Assembly: GCF_026250525.1 (NCBI RefSeq)
Contig: NZ_CP111046.1
Coordinates: 124,001-188,000 of the forward strand
Direction: 5' to 3'
DNA: 64,000 nucleotides
Source: Chondrinema litorale
GTDB lineage: Bacteria > Bacteroidota > Bacteroidia > Cytophagales > Flammeovirgaceae
Part shown: positions 54,101-61,863 of the stretch, in pieces
Numbering within the stretch: the stretch's first letter is position 1
Layout: every line of letters begins with the position of its first letter
Notes under the pieces: generated by a model
Databases searched by the model: none
Seen by the model: only the letters and a program-made list of their open reading frames with translations
Told to the model about the DNA's origin: nothing
Made by a program: the position numbers and the translations under genes

Positions 54101-54515
54101 CTACAATTTTTCTGTAATGGAATTAGACAGATTATCGGCTTCTAATAACGCAACTACTGCTGCATTAAACAGATGGACACCTACAAACACCGATACTGAT
54201 ATACCAAAAGTTTATCCAGGCAGAGCTTACAAACCATCAACCAGATGGGTAGAAGATGGAAGTTTTATCAGATTGAAAAACATTTCTTTAGGTTATAACC
54301 TACCAACTTTTGCAACTGAAGCATTAAAAATTCGCTCGGCAAGAATTTATGTGAGTGCTCAAAACCTACTGACAATTACAGATTACTCTGGTTTCGATCC
54401 TGAAGTAAACTACAATACTTCTGGTTCTACAAATGGCAACAGAAACCTTGGTTTAGATTATGGTAGCTACCCAAATGCTAAATCTTATACAGTAGGCTTA
54501 AACATCGGATTTTAA
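51147..54515 (+). CDS. susC: SusC-like TonB-dependent receptor with STN domain
   Basis: The 1122-residue outer-membrane importer has a signal peptide (about 1-40, QAFLGGILYASNSLAQ), an STN domain (about 45-125, LTQLIETIEEKTNFYFSYE, SFKRINDNIIVKK-like), a carboxypeptidase regulatory-like domain (ISGTVVDGESGDPLPGVSILIKGTSSGTTTDIDG), the TonB box region and plug (EEVMVIGYGTVKKSDLTGSVSSVKGEEL, AVQALQGRAAGLQVTANNGEPGASFKVRVRGG), and a 22-strand barrel. The C terminus ends in SYTVGLNIGF, a terminal Phe as expected. STN signals to FecR. The substrate is probably a uronic-acid glycan, given the GH88 gene downstream. Confidence 0.95.
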   Translation: MKLKIIRQIIVMVKYGTIGLFLQAFLGGILYASNSLAQKSIDEIEVVLQSENISLTQLIETIEEKTNFYFSYENNVIAKNEQFVFPSGTNTLGDILRHVSQKGNLTFKRINDNIIVKKRTVFSPPIEEVITTDVAQMKISGTVVDGESGDPLPGVSILIKGTSSGTTTDIDGAYNIEAASEDVLQFSYIGYLTQEITVGNQSTVNVNLAADIAQLEEVMVIGYGTVKKSDLTGSVSSVKGEELTAYPSVGAVQALQGRAAGLQVTANNGEPGASFKVRVRGGTSINASSDPIFVIDGFVGGTLPPAEDIESMEVLKDASATAIYGSRGANGVIMVTTKKGREGKMRVDFRSSFSSQEVISKLDLLNGTQFAEYVNEGTPGFYDLNNIENTDWQDEIFRTGSIKNYQLSFSGGNDKVNYYVSGVYYDQEGILLESNYKRYSLTTNLDFKASDKFKLGLNLFARRADKNGSLTQEGSGGADNVGVVAAAFKFEPTLGIYNADGTYTRNRVGDPHDNPVAVARERTNQDSEDRLQTNFYGEYSILNNLKFRVSAGGAINYGRLGQYTSTLINAGANVGGDAGIYTDRNTVVLNENYFTYNKKFGLQHDFEAIAGYSYQSSSSESWGAHSQSFITDAVSFWDLDGGSVYQNPSSNLSEWEISSWYSRLKYNFDERLLLTFTARYDGSSIFSEGNKWAFFPSGAIAWNIGNEAFMSDIEAISDMKLRASYGKTGNRAIGPYQTLARFSSQFTVIGGVPVNAVRPTSVANDNLTWETTTQTDIGLDVGLFGGRLNIVTDYYYMRTNDLLFSVPLPEYSGYGTQLQNIGVVENKGFEFSINSNNLVGEFEWSTGFNISLNRNKVLELPDGNEIQYGSSPGHMVGIGNTQVLREGQPVGVFYGYIYDGVYQEGDEFISGSGFEQEAGGEKYRDISGRDENNELTNTPDGQLNNDDRTIIGNPNPDFIWGLNNDFKYKNFDLNIFFQASVGNDIYNFSVMELDRLSASNNATTAALNRWTPTNTDTDIPKVYPGRAYKPSTRWVEDGSFIRLKNISLGYNLPTFATEALKIRSARIYVSAQNLLTITDYSGFDPEVNYNTSGSTNGNRNLGLDYGSYPNAKSYTVGLNIGF

Positions 54516-54544
54516 TCACATTCAGCGCTAAAAACATAGTAATT

Positions 54545-56059
54545 ATGAAAAGATATATAAATAAATTAATCATATTTCCATTGCTACTTTCATTTCTGGC
54601 TTGTACCGATTTGGAAGAAGAGCCAGTCGGAGTATTAGCCCCTGAAAGTTTTTTCAAGACACCTTCTGATGTACAGGCAGCCATTTATGGAGCATACGGC
54701 CATTTGGCATCTGAGTCTATTTTTGGTAGAAAGCTTTCGCTTACTTTACAACTTCGTGGCGATATGTGTGATATTGGAGATAAAGGAACACCAGCACGTC
54801 GCCAACAAGTAAACGATTTCGATATGGACTCAAACAACGGAATGGTAACTGCATTTTGGCCAAGTTTGTATCAGGTAGTGAGTGCGGCAAATGCTGCGAT
54901 AGATGGAGTGCAATTAATTGATGCTACTGATGAAGAAAAAAATGCCTTAGAAGCAGAAGCTAGATTTGTAAGAGCCTTTGCCTATTACCATTTAGTAAGA
55001 ATCTTTGGTGAAATTCCTTATATCGATTATTTTGTGAGTGATCCAGAAGCTGTAAAATCCATTGCCAAAACCTCTGTATCAGAAATATATACTAAAATTA
55101 TTGAAGATACTGAATTTGCCAAAGAGTACTTACCAGATGTACACTCAGGTGATGTAAGAACCAGACCAACTGCAGGTACAGCAGCAACCATGTTAGCCTC
55201 GATTCATTTAACTCTAGGTAATTTTCAACAAGCTGCAGACGAAGCTGTTTGGGTAATTAATAATAAAGATCGATTTGGATATGCCTTAGAAGATGATTTC
55301 CAAACATTATACATCGCAGATCAGGCAGATAACCTACAAGAGCATATTTTTGCAGTAGATTTTCTAGGTCAACAATCGGGTAGTGGTAGTGCCAATGATG
55401 ATATTATGGGACCAATTACAGGTATTCGTGGAGCAGATCAAAATGGATGGAGTGTGAGTGTACCGAGCATGGCTGTTTATAATACTTGGGATGCCCGCGA
55501 TTACAGAAGAAAAGTAAGTTTAGAAGATACCACTTCGGTTGGCGGTGTAGCAACTCCTTATACAGAATATCAGCAAGTGCAAAGACCACATATTGCCAAG
55601 TTTGCCCGCTATCCGGGTAACTCAAATGCAGATACACGCTACTCAGACCACAACTATGTATTATTTAGATATGCTGAAGTATTATTAATTGCTGCCGAAG
55701 CAATCAACGAAGTTTCTGGTGGACCAACAGCAGATGCTCTGGGCTATATTAATCAGGTAAGAACTAGAGCAAGAAACTGGGCAGGAACAGTAACTGATTT
55801 TCCAGCAGATTTGGCAGATGGCATGTCTCAAAGTGATTTCAGAACTGCAGTACTTGAAGAAAGAAGATTGGAATTAGCATTCGAATTCAAGAGATGGTAC
55901 GACATTAAAAGAAGAGATATGTTGGTAGAAGTATTTACTGGTTTAAACTCTTTAGAACCTCACGATAATGTAAATACAAGCAGAGATTATTTGTTTCCAT
56001 TACCACAAGACGAACTGGAAAGAAATGCCAATTTACTACCACAAAATTCGGGTTATTAA
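54545..56059 (+). CDS. susD: SusD-like outer-membrane lipoprotein
   Basis: The 504-residue lipoprotein has a lipobox (LLSFLAC, C21) and the RagB/SusD helical fold: FFKTPSDVQAAIYGAYGHLA, ARFVRAFAYYHLVRIFGEIPYI, PTAGTAATMLASIHLTLGN, then the SusD C-terminal region FRYAEVLLIAAEAINEVSGGPTADALGYINQVRTRA and LEERRLELAFEFKRWYDIKRRDML. It lies 29 bp after susC as the partner lid that captures glycan. The next gene is a GH88 hydrolase. A hairpin with T run is seen after its end. Confidence 0.95.
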   Translation: MKRYINKLIIFPLLLSFLACTDLEEEPVGVLAPESFFKTPSDVQAAIYGAYGHLASESIFGRKLSLTLQLRGDMCDIGDKGTPARRQQVNDFDMDSNNGMVTAFWPSLYQVVSAANAAIDGVQLIDATDEEKNALEAEARFVRAFAYYHLVRIFGEIPYIDYFVSDPEAVKSIAKTSVSEIYTKIIEDTEFAKEYLPDVHSGDVRTRPTAGTAATMLASIHLTLGNFQQAADEAVWVINNKDRFGYALEDDFQTLYIADQADNLQEHIFAVDFLGQQSGSGSANDDIMGPITGIRGADQNGWSVSVPSMAVYNTWDARDYRRKVSLEDTTSVGGVATPYTEYQQVQRPHIAKFARYPGNSNADTRYSDHNYVLFRYAEVLLIAAEAINEVSGGPTADALGYINQVRTRARNWAGTVTDFPADLADGMSQSDFRTAVLEERRLELAFEFKRWYDIKRRDMLVEVFTGLNSLEPHDNVNTSRDYLFPLPQDELERNANLLPQNSGY

Positions 56060-56080
56060 TTGATAATGTTTTAATATTAT

Positions 56081-56115
56081 AGAAAAAGGCTCATCTGGAG
56101 TCTTTTTCTGATTTA
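56081..56115 (+). terminator. Possible terminator after susD
   Basis: AGAAAAAGGCT (56081-56091) pairs with AGTCTTTTTCT (56099-56109) around a 7-nt loop, with a G-U pair, followed by GATTT. The T run after the stem is weak but the stem's last bases are T-rich. It may lower expression of the GH88 gene relative to susD. Confidence 0.45.
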
Positions 56116-56136
56116 CTATTAATGTTGTAAAATTCT

Positions 56137-57396
56137 ATGAAAAAACCTTTTGAGAATAAGCCAGCCAATTTTATAATTTTTTTATTTGTATCGCTCTATC
56201 TCTTTAGTTGTTCACAAAAAAATACTGAAACTGTATTGTCTGATGATGAGGCACTTGTAGATGAAAGTTTAACTGGAAAATCTGAGCTTAGCAATTTGCC
56301 TACAATAATTGCAGAACAATTATTATTGGCAGATAAGAACTATACTGGGTTGGATAAATATCCTAGAAGTGTAGAAAATGGAGAAACAATTTTAGTAGGA
56401 ATCAGAGATTGGACTTCGGGCTTTTATCCCGGTTCGTTGTGGTACACATACGATTTAACCAAAGATGAAAAAGTATTGGCAGCAGCCAAAGCCAGAACTG
56501 CTCCACTTGAGCCACTTAAAGATGCTACACACACACACGATCTCGGTTTTATGTTGTATTGCAGTTTCGGTAATGCTTTAAACATTGGAGGTGTTGAGTC
56601 TGCAAAACCAATTTTGTTGCAAGGTGCAAAATCTTTAATTAGTCGCTATAGCGAAACTGTGGGTTGTATCAAATCTTGGGACTGGTCTAAAGAATGGAAA
56701 TACCCAGTAATTATAGATAACATGATGAACCTAGAATTACTTTTCTGGGCAACAAAAGAAAGTGGAGATAGTACCTTCTATAAAATAGCAGAGCAACATG
56801 CGCTTACTACTTTAAGAAACCATTTTAGAGAAGATGGAAGCACTTGGCATGTGGTAGATTACGATCCAGAATCTGGAGATGTACTTGAGAAAGTAACCCA
56901 CCAAGGATATGCAGATAGTTCTTCTTGGGCAAGAGGTCAGGCTTGGGCGATTTATGGTTATACTGTAGCATTTAGAGAAACGAAAAAAGAAGTATTCTTA
57001 AAACAGGCAGAACAGACAACAGACTTTTACTTAAATCATCCGAATCAACCAGAAGACTTGGTAGCTTATTGGGATTTTAACGATCCGTCAATTCCAGATG
57101 TACCTAGAGATGCATCGGCTGCAGCAATTGTAAGCTCAGCCCTTTTTGAGTTGGCCAACTACGTAGATGCAGATAAAGGTCAATTATATAAGGAAAAAGC
57201 AACTGCAATCTTAGAGAGTCTTGCATCAGACCAATACTTGGCAAAACCCGGTGAAAACAATTACTTTTTGTTAAAGCATGCTACCGGAAATCTGCCAGCA
57301 AACTCAGAAATAGATGAACCGCTTAACTATGCCGACTATTATTTTATAGAAGCACTTAGACGATATTTGGGTAAAGATGCGATTACTACTATGTGA
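56137..57396 (+). CDS. GH88 unsaturated glucuronyl hydrolase lipoprotein
   Basis: The 419-residue enzyme is a lipoprotein (FSCS lipobox at about C25) of the GH88 family. It has the typical helical barrel motifs GIRDWTSGFYPGSLWYTYDL, ATHTHDLGFMLYCSFGNAL (catalytic Asp in HDLGF), VIIDNMMNLELLFWA (Asp in DNMMN), SSSWARGQAWAIYGYTVAF and DASAAAIVSSALFELANY. It removes the unsaturated uronic acid left at the non-reducing end by polysaccharide lyases. Thus the PUL targets a uronate glycan such as ulvan, heparin-like or chondroitin-like chains. No lyase lies in the window. Confidence 0.92.
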   Translation: MKKPFENKPANFIIFLFVSLYLFSCSQKNTETVLSDDEALVDESLTGKSELSNLPTIIAEQLLLADKNYTGLDKYPRSVENGETILVGIRDWTSGFYPGSLWYTYDLTKDEKVLAAAKARTAPLEPLKDATHTHDLGFMLYCSFGNALNIGGVESAKPILLQGAKSLISRYSETVGCIKSWDWSKEWKYPVIIDNMMNLELLFWATKESGDSTFYKIAEQHALTTLRNHFREDGSTWHVVDYDPESGDVLEKVTHQGYADSSSWARGQAWAIYGYTVAFRETKKEVFLKQAEQTTDFYLNHPNQPEDLVAYWDFNDPSIPDVPRDASAAAIVSSALFELANYVDADKGQLYKEKATAILESLASDQYLAKPGENNYFLLKHATGNLPANSEIDEPLNYADYYFIEALRRYLGKDAITTM

Positions 57397-57419
57397 TTAG
57401 AAAAAATATTTAAATGTAT

Positions 57420-57455
57420 AACCATCTGGCTAATCGTCAGATGGTTTTTTATTTT
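57420..57455. terminator. Terminator between the GH88 and HxlR genes
   Basis: AACCATCTG (57420-57428) pairs with CAGATGGTT (57438-57446), followed by TTTTATTTTT. It ends the GH88 transcript; it may also act on the convergent HxlR gene. Confidence 0.85.
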
Positions 57456-57829
57456 TGATTTTCCAACTTTACCATTTCTCCATGTCGGTTTGCTTTGTTT
57501 ATTCCCCAATTTGCCATTGCGTCTAGTAATGGTATTAGCGTTTTACCTTCTTCGGTTAATTCGTATTCTACTCTGGGTGGAATTTCTGGATATACTTTTC
57601 TACTTACAAAGCCATCACTTTCCAAAGAGCGAAGTTGTAGCGAAAGCATTTTATCTGTAATTGCGGGAATCATCGCTTTAAGTTCTGTAAATCGTTTCTT
57701 CCCATGTTTCAAATACCAAAGCACAATTGTTTTCCATTTTCCACCAACAAATGTGGCAGCCACATCCATAGCACAGTGATAATCTTTACCTTCTATCACA
57801 AATTTGAAGTCATCGTCTTTGATTCTCAT
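57449..57829 (-). CDS. HxlR-family transcriptional regulator
   Basis: The 126-residue winged-helix regulator reads DYHCAMDVAATFVGGKWKTIVLWYLKHGKKRFTELKAMIPAITDKMLSLQLRSLESDGFVSRKVYPEIPPRVEYELTEEGKTLIPLLDAM. The CPxx-like N-terminal Cys (C19), the GGKWKTIVLWYL motif and the wing PPRVEYELTEEG are typical of HxlR. Such regulators respond to oxidants or aldehydes. It is divergent from an NADP-binding gene at 58001, and a perfect palindrome in the shared gap is its likely operator. Confidence 0.92.
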   Translation of the reverse strand: MRIKDDDFKFVIEGKDYHCAMDVAATFVGGKWKTIVLWYLKHGKKRFTELKAMIPAITDKMLSLQLRSLESDGFVSRKVYPEIPPRVEYELTEEGKTLIPLLDAMANWGINKANRHGEMVKLENQK

Positions 57830-57876
57830 TTTTTTTAAAATTTTTTCAATTTATAATGCTCTGATATTCAACTATT

Positions 57877-57892
57877 CTATCATATATGATAG
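57877..57892. promoter_or_regulatory. Palindromic operator for the HxlR regulator (predicted)
   Basis: CTATCATATATGATAG is a perfect 16-bp palindrome in the 171-bp gap between the divergent genes. CTATCAAG and TTGATAG half-sites follow near 57896 and 57944. HxlR dimers bind such AT-rich palindromes; binding here is inferred from position. Confidence 0.6.
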
Positions 57893-58000
57893 TGTCTATC
57901 AAGTTTAACACCATCTTGACACATCTATTCCAAAACTATACTTTTGATAGTAAATATTAAAAGTAAATAAAATTAATTATTTATACTAAAATTTATTATA

Positions 58001-58681
58001 ATGAAAATAGCAGTTTTAGGAACAGGAATAGTAGGAAAAACGATAGCCGAAAAATTAAATACATTGGGTCACGAAGTTGTAATTGGTACTAGAGAAGTAG
58101 AAAAAACACTAGCGAATAAAAACGATGAAAAGTCTTTTGCCTATTGGTACGAATCACATAAGAATATTGGTTTACAAACCTTTAAAGATGCTGCTGCTTT
58201 TGCAGAAAGTGTCATTTTTAACTGTACCTCAGGGATGTTGTCGATCAAAATTTTACAACAAGCAGAAGCAGATAGTTTAGGCGATAAAATTTTGATTGAT
58301 GTAGCAAATCCCTTAGACTTTTCGAATGGAATGCCACCAACACTTAACCCCGGAAATTCAGACTCTTTGGCAGAGCAAATTCAGCGTGCTTTTCCAAACT
58401 TAAAAGTGGTAAAAACACTCAATACCATGAGCTCTTTTTTAATGGTAAAACCAAGTTTGGTACAAGGCGATCATTCTATTTTTGTGTCTGGTAATGATGA
58501 TGCAGCCAAAGAAGCTGTAAAAGAGATATTAAATAGTTTTGGCTGGAAACAGAAAAACATATTGGATTTAGGAGACATCAGCACAGCAAGGGGAGTAGAA
58601 ATGTTATTACCAGTTTGGATGAAACTATGGGATAATTTAGGCACAGTCGAATTCAATTTCCATATTCAGCAAAATGCTTGA
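58001..58681 (+). CDS. NADP-binding reductase of F420-reductase-like family
   Basis: The 226-residue protein opens MKIAVLGTGIVGKTIAEKLNTLGHEVVIGTREVEKT, a Rossmann loop (GTGIVG) with the GTR after strand 2 that fits NADP. ESVIFNCTSGML, ILIDVANPLDFSNGMPPTLN and FPNLKVVKTLNTM are typical of F420-dependent NADP reductase-like oxidoreductases. In Bacteroidota these are NADP reductase homologues with unknown substrates, as F420 is not made. It is divergent from HxlR, which probably regulates it. It may act in aldehyde or quinone stress. Confidence 0.85.
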   Translation: MKIAVLGTGIVGKTIAEKLNTLGHEVVIGTREVEKTLANKNDEKSFAYWYESHKNIGLQTFKDAAAFAESVIFNCTSGMLSIKILQQAEADSLGDKILIDVANPLDFSNGMPPTLNPGNSDSLAEQIQRAFPNLKVVKTLNTMSSFLMVKPSLVQGDHSIFVSGNDDAAKEAVKEILNSFGWKQKNILDLGDISTARGVEMLLPVWMKLWDNLGTVEFNFHIQQNA

Positions 58682-58763
58682 AATTATATTTGACTTATAT
58701 ATAAAGAGCTAGGATATTTATATTCTGGCTCTTTTTGTTCTTAATTAGTGTTGTAAATTATAA

Positions 58764-59270
58764 ATGCTAAATATGTCTTCTAATAAAAATAATACTGGTT
58801 TAGATTATCAGATTCTAAAAAACGGTGCAGTTTGTATGTATTACAAGAATGGCATTTTAGATAAACATATTCTTTGGTTTACAGATCATCGTTTTGAGGT
58901 TTATGACATGAATGTTAGAAATTGGAAGCCAAACAATCTGCATAAAAATCTAAAAGAACATTTGAAGTTTCCAGATTATTATGGAGAAAATTTAAATGCA
59001 TTTAATGATTCTTTAGGAGATATGTATAATACAAGTTATGAAGGCTTGGTCTTCGTTTTTAGGTGTTTTGATTATTTAGCAGCCTATGATAAAAAGCTAT
59101 GTGAAGCTTTGTTGGATATAATAGCCAAAACCTCTAGAGAGTGGTTACTTGCTGGACAAAAATTAATTGTACTTATTCAATCAACTGACCCAAATATTTA
59201 TTTTGAAGAAATAGGTGGAAATACACCCCATTGGAATAATGAAGAATGGTTTGATGATACTCGGAATTGA
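58764..59270 (+). CDS. Barstar-like protein
   Basis: The 168-residue protein contains the barstar fold signature FPDYYGENLNAFNDSLGDM (near 74-92), with the conserved Y-Y-G and N-x-x-A-F-x-D pattern. N-terminal residues (LDYQILKNGAVCMYYKNGILDKHILWF) and FRCFDYLAAYDKKLCEALLDIIAKTSREWLL precede and follow. Barstar inhibits barnase-type RNases. It may begin at the Met at 58773 (MSSNKNNTG). There is no barnase gene next to it; the next gene has a DUF2007-like domain. Confidence 0.78.
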   Translation: MLNMSSNKNNTGLDYQILKNGAVCMYYKNGILDKHILWFTDHRFEVYDMNVRNWKPNNLHKNLKEHLKFPDYYGENLNAFNDSLGDMYNTSYEGLVFVFRCFDYLAAYDKKLCEALLDIIAKTSREWLLAGQKLIVLIQSTDPNIYFEEIGGNTPHWNNEEWFDDTRN

Positions 59271-59300
59271 AATAGTTTTTTTACATAACAAATAGTAGAT

Positions 59301-59969
59301 ATGGAAGAGAGATTTTTAACTTTTAGAAGATTTGGCAACTTAGAGGATGCTAATACTTTGGTTGAGGTATTGAAAACTAACAATATTGAATATGAAGTTG
59401 AAGATGCCTCACCAACATTTGATATTACTTTCTCCAACAATAAGTTGTTGAATGAGTATTATGTGAAGCTCAAACAAACAGATTTTGAATCCACTGAAAA
59501 GTTGCTGGTTGATACTTCAGATATTTCAATTGAAGATCTTCCTAAAGACTATTATTTATTTGATTTTACCGATGAAGAATTAATAGAGATATTAATTAAA
59601 CCAGATGAATGGAATGCAGTGGATTATAAACTTTCTCAACAAATATTGATAAGTAGAGGAAAGCAGATAGATGAAGAATTCATTTCAACATTAAAGAAGA
59701 AAAGGAATGAAGAATTATCTAAACCTGAAAAGAGTAATAGCTCATGGCGAAATGCAGGTTACATTTTTGCTTTTTTAGGAGGTTTATTAGGCGTTTTTAT
59801 TGGTTGGCACTTAGCTACATTTAAGAAAACTTTACCCAATGGCGAAAGAGTTTATGTCTATTCAGAATCAGACAGAAAACATGGTAAATACATTCTAATA
59901 ATGGGTGTTATATTTTTCGCCATCTATTATACTTTATACTGGGTTGATTTTTTTAAACAATTCGCTTAA
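59301..59969 (+). CDS. DUF2007-like membrane protein
   Basis: The 222-residue product opens MEERFLTFRRFGNLEDANTLVEVLKTNNIEYEVEDAS, the DUF2007-type N-terminal part of proteins with a small putative signal-transducing domain. The C-terminal part has two membrane helices (about 153-175, IFAFLGGLLGVFIGWHLA; 197-218, ILIMGVIFFAIYYTLYWV). It lies 30 bp after the barstar-like gene, on the same strand. Function unknown. Confidence 0.7.
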   Translation: MEERFLTFRRFGNLEDANTLVEVLKTNNIEYEVEDASPTFDITFSNNKLLNEYYVKLKQTDFESTEKLLVDTSDISIEDLPKDYYLFDFTDEELIEILIKPDEWNAVDYKLSQQILISRGKQIDEEFISTLKKKRNEELSKPEKSNSSWRNAGYIFAFLGGLLGVFIGWHLATFKKTLPNGERVYVYSESDRKHGKYILIMGVIFFAIYYTLYWVDFFKQFA

Positions 59970-59973
59970 GACT

Positions 59974-60762
59974 TTAACCCTCTGGAAAATCTAAATCGGG
60001 GGTTGGGCTGGTGGCAGACCAACCTCCATCTACTACAATAGTTTGTCCATTTACCTGCCCCGATTGTGGAGAAACTAGAAACAAAGCTGTTTGTGCCACA
60101 TCTTTCGGATAAGTTACATTTCTTGTAGGTGTAAGTTTAGACCACTCCTTAGGATAATCTGGGTCTTCTGAAAGGGTTCGTTCGGTTACAACAGCTCCCG
60201 GAGCAATGGCATTTACAGTAATGCCAAACTGAGAGAGCTCACAAACCAAACCTTTAGCCAGCATTTGTAAGGCAGCCTTTGTCATACCGTAAGGCACCAG
60301 ATAAGGATGCGCTTGAACACCAGTAACAGAAGACATTAGTAAAATTCTTCCACCACTTTTTTGAGCTTTCATTTGGCGGGCAGCAGTTTGAGCCAGAAAA
60401 AATGAACCTTGTAAATTTAGATGGATAATCTTCTGGAAACTTTCTGGTGAATAATCCAGAAAAGAACCATAGGTAGTTATTCCTGCATTGGCAATAGCAA
60501 TATTTAATTGACCAAATTCAGATACTGCTAAGTTTACCAATTTTTGAATAAAATCTATATTACCAGCATCACCTGCTAAGGCAATACATTTTCCACCCTC
60601 AGATTTAATTTTTGTTGCTGCTTTGTCGGCTATTTTATCATCAATATCATTCAGTAAAACAGCAGCACCTTGTTTGCAAAGTTGTCGAGCAATTTCAAAA
60701 CCTATACCTGTTCCTGCACCAGTTACAATAGCAGTTTGTTCTTCAAAAGTTAGTTGGTTCAT
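59974..60762 (-). CDS. Short-chain dehydrogenase/reductase
   Basis: The 262-residue classical SDR reads FEEQTAIVTGAGTGIGFEIARQLCKQGAAVLLNDID (TGxxxGIG), IAIANAGITTYG (NAG), RILLMSSVTGVQAHPYLVPYGMTKAAL (S, and Y-x3-K in YGMTK), and TPTRNVTYPKDVAQTALFLVSPQSGQVNGQTIVVDGG. D38 in NDID after strand 2 predicts NAD preference. It lies divergent from the two-winged-helix regulator and near the dehydratase, so it may oxidise a sugar or uronate. Substrate not known. Confidence 0.85.
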   Translation of the reverse strand: MNQLTFEEQTAIVTGAGTGIGFEIARQLCKQGAAVLLNDIDDKIADKAATKIKSEGGKCIALAGDAGNIDFIQKLVNLAVSEFGQLNIAIANAGITTYGSFLDYSPESFQKIIHLNLQGSFFLAQTAARQMKAQKSGGRILLMSSVTGVQAHPYLVPYGMTKAALQMLAKGLVCELSQFGITVNAIAPGAVVTERTLSEDPDYPKEWSKLTPTRNVTYPKDVAQTALFLVSPQSGQVNGQTIVVDGGWSATSPTPDLDFPEG

Positions 60763-60837
60763 ATAATGGTTAATTTATAAGTCTGGCTAAAAGGTAGTTC
60801 TTCCTTCCGAAAGATCAAAGACAAAACTGCTGATCTC

Positions 60838-60896
60838 TATTAATAAAAAGGTGTGTTTTGTTATTAATAAAAATACAAAAAATCTTTTATTAATAA
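60838..60896. promoter_or_regulatory. Three TATTAATAA repeats in the divergent promoter
   Basis: TATTAATAA occurs at 60838, 60862 and 60888, spaced 24 and 26 bp, in the gap between the SDR and the GntR/FCD gene. Spacing near two helical turns fits a multi-site operator, probably for the adjacent regulator. AT-richness makes chance possible. Confidence 0.45.
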
Positions 60897-60929
60897 TTAT
60901 ACTTTTAAGTTTCTCTTTTAATTTTGAGG

Positions 60930-61835
60930 ATGTCAAAACTTAGCAAACTTATATTAAATACCACCAATGAGATGTTGGAATTTCTGGTAAAGCTACCGAG
61001 TGTACCTTGTGGTTTGCCACCAGAAGAAAAACTGGCCGATGACTTAGGAGTAAGCCGAACTACTATACGCAAGGTTGTGGATTTACTCAGTGAAAAAGGA
61101 ATTGTGTTGAAAGACGGTAGCAATAAAATGGTACTGAGAAGACCAGTTAAAAATGACTTTTATACTTCTAAAGAACTAGATAATTCTAAAGCAGATAAAA
61201 TAGAAAAGTTGATTCTAAAAAAACTTTCGACTTATGAGTTAAAACCCAAAGATCGATTTGCCGAGTTAGAATTGGCAAAAGCTTTTGATTGTAATACAGT
61301 AACAGTTCGGGAAGTATTATTGAAAATTGAGCAAACTGGTATCATTAAAAAATCGCCTCGGCAAAAATGGGAAGTAGTTTCTCTAACCATGGATATGATT
61401 GAGGAAGTAGTTTCTGCGAGAAAACTTTATGAAGGTTATGCCCTTAGTAAGTTTCAAAACATGTCTGATGAAGATGTTATTTGGCAACAATTGGAAAAGT
61501 TGAAATCGAACCATTTACAAATTTTGTTGGAAAAAAACAGATCTATTCATGCACTAGCAGAAATAGAAAGGGCATTCCATTATACTTTGCTAAGAGCTTG
61601 TGGAAACCGTTATATTGAAAAATCTTACAACAGTCTTTTTACACTTATAACTTATCATTTGTGGCAGATAGAATACGATCACACAAAAATTGAGAGGGTA
61701 ATTAAGCAACATCTTGAAATTATTAATAACTTGCTTAATAGGCAGTTTGATAAAGCAAAAGCATTATTGCAATACCATATAGAAGATGCAAAAGCTAGCA
61801 TGACAGATTTGGTTTTCAGTAAAAATGCTCATTGA
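60930..61835 (+). CDS. GntR/FCD-type regulator with two winged-helix domains
   Basis: The ATG at 60930 is preferred to a TTG at 60924. The 301-residue protein has two GntR-like winged helices: about 8-68 (LPPEEKLADDLGVSRTTIRKVVDLLSEKGIVLKDG) and about 85-145 (KPKDRFAELELAKAFDCNTVTVREVLLKIEQTGIIKKSP). The C-terminal half is the helical FCD sensor domain (EEVVSARKLYEGYALSKF, HALAEIERAFHYTLLRACGN, VIKQHLEIINNLLNRQFDKAKALLQYHIEDA). Usually FCD proteins have one winged helix. It is 28 bp before the dehydratase, which it probably regulates with the SDR. Confidence 0.85.
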   Translation: MSKLSKLILNTTNEMLEFLVKLPSVPCGLPPEEKLADDLGVSRTTIRKVVDLLSEKGIVLKDGSNKMVLRRPVKNDFYTSKELDNSKADKIEKLILKKLSTYELKPKDRFAELELAKAFDCNTVTVREVLLKIEQTGIIKKSPRQKWEVVSLTMDMIEEVVSARKLYEGYALSKFQNMSDEDVIWQQLEKLKSNHLQILLEKNRSIHALAEIERAFHYTLLRACGNRYIEKSYNSLFTLITYHLWQIEYDHTKIERVIKQHLEIINNLLNRQFDKAKALLQYHIEDAKASMTDLVFSKNAH

Positions 61836-61863
61836 GCTATAAGATAAATTACTAAATTATATT

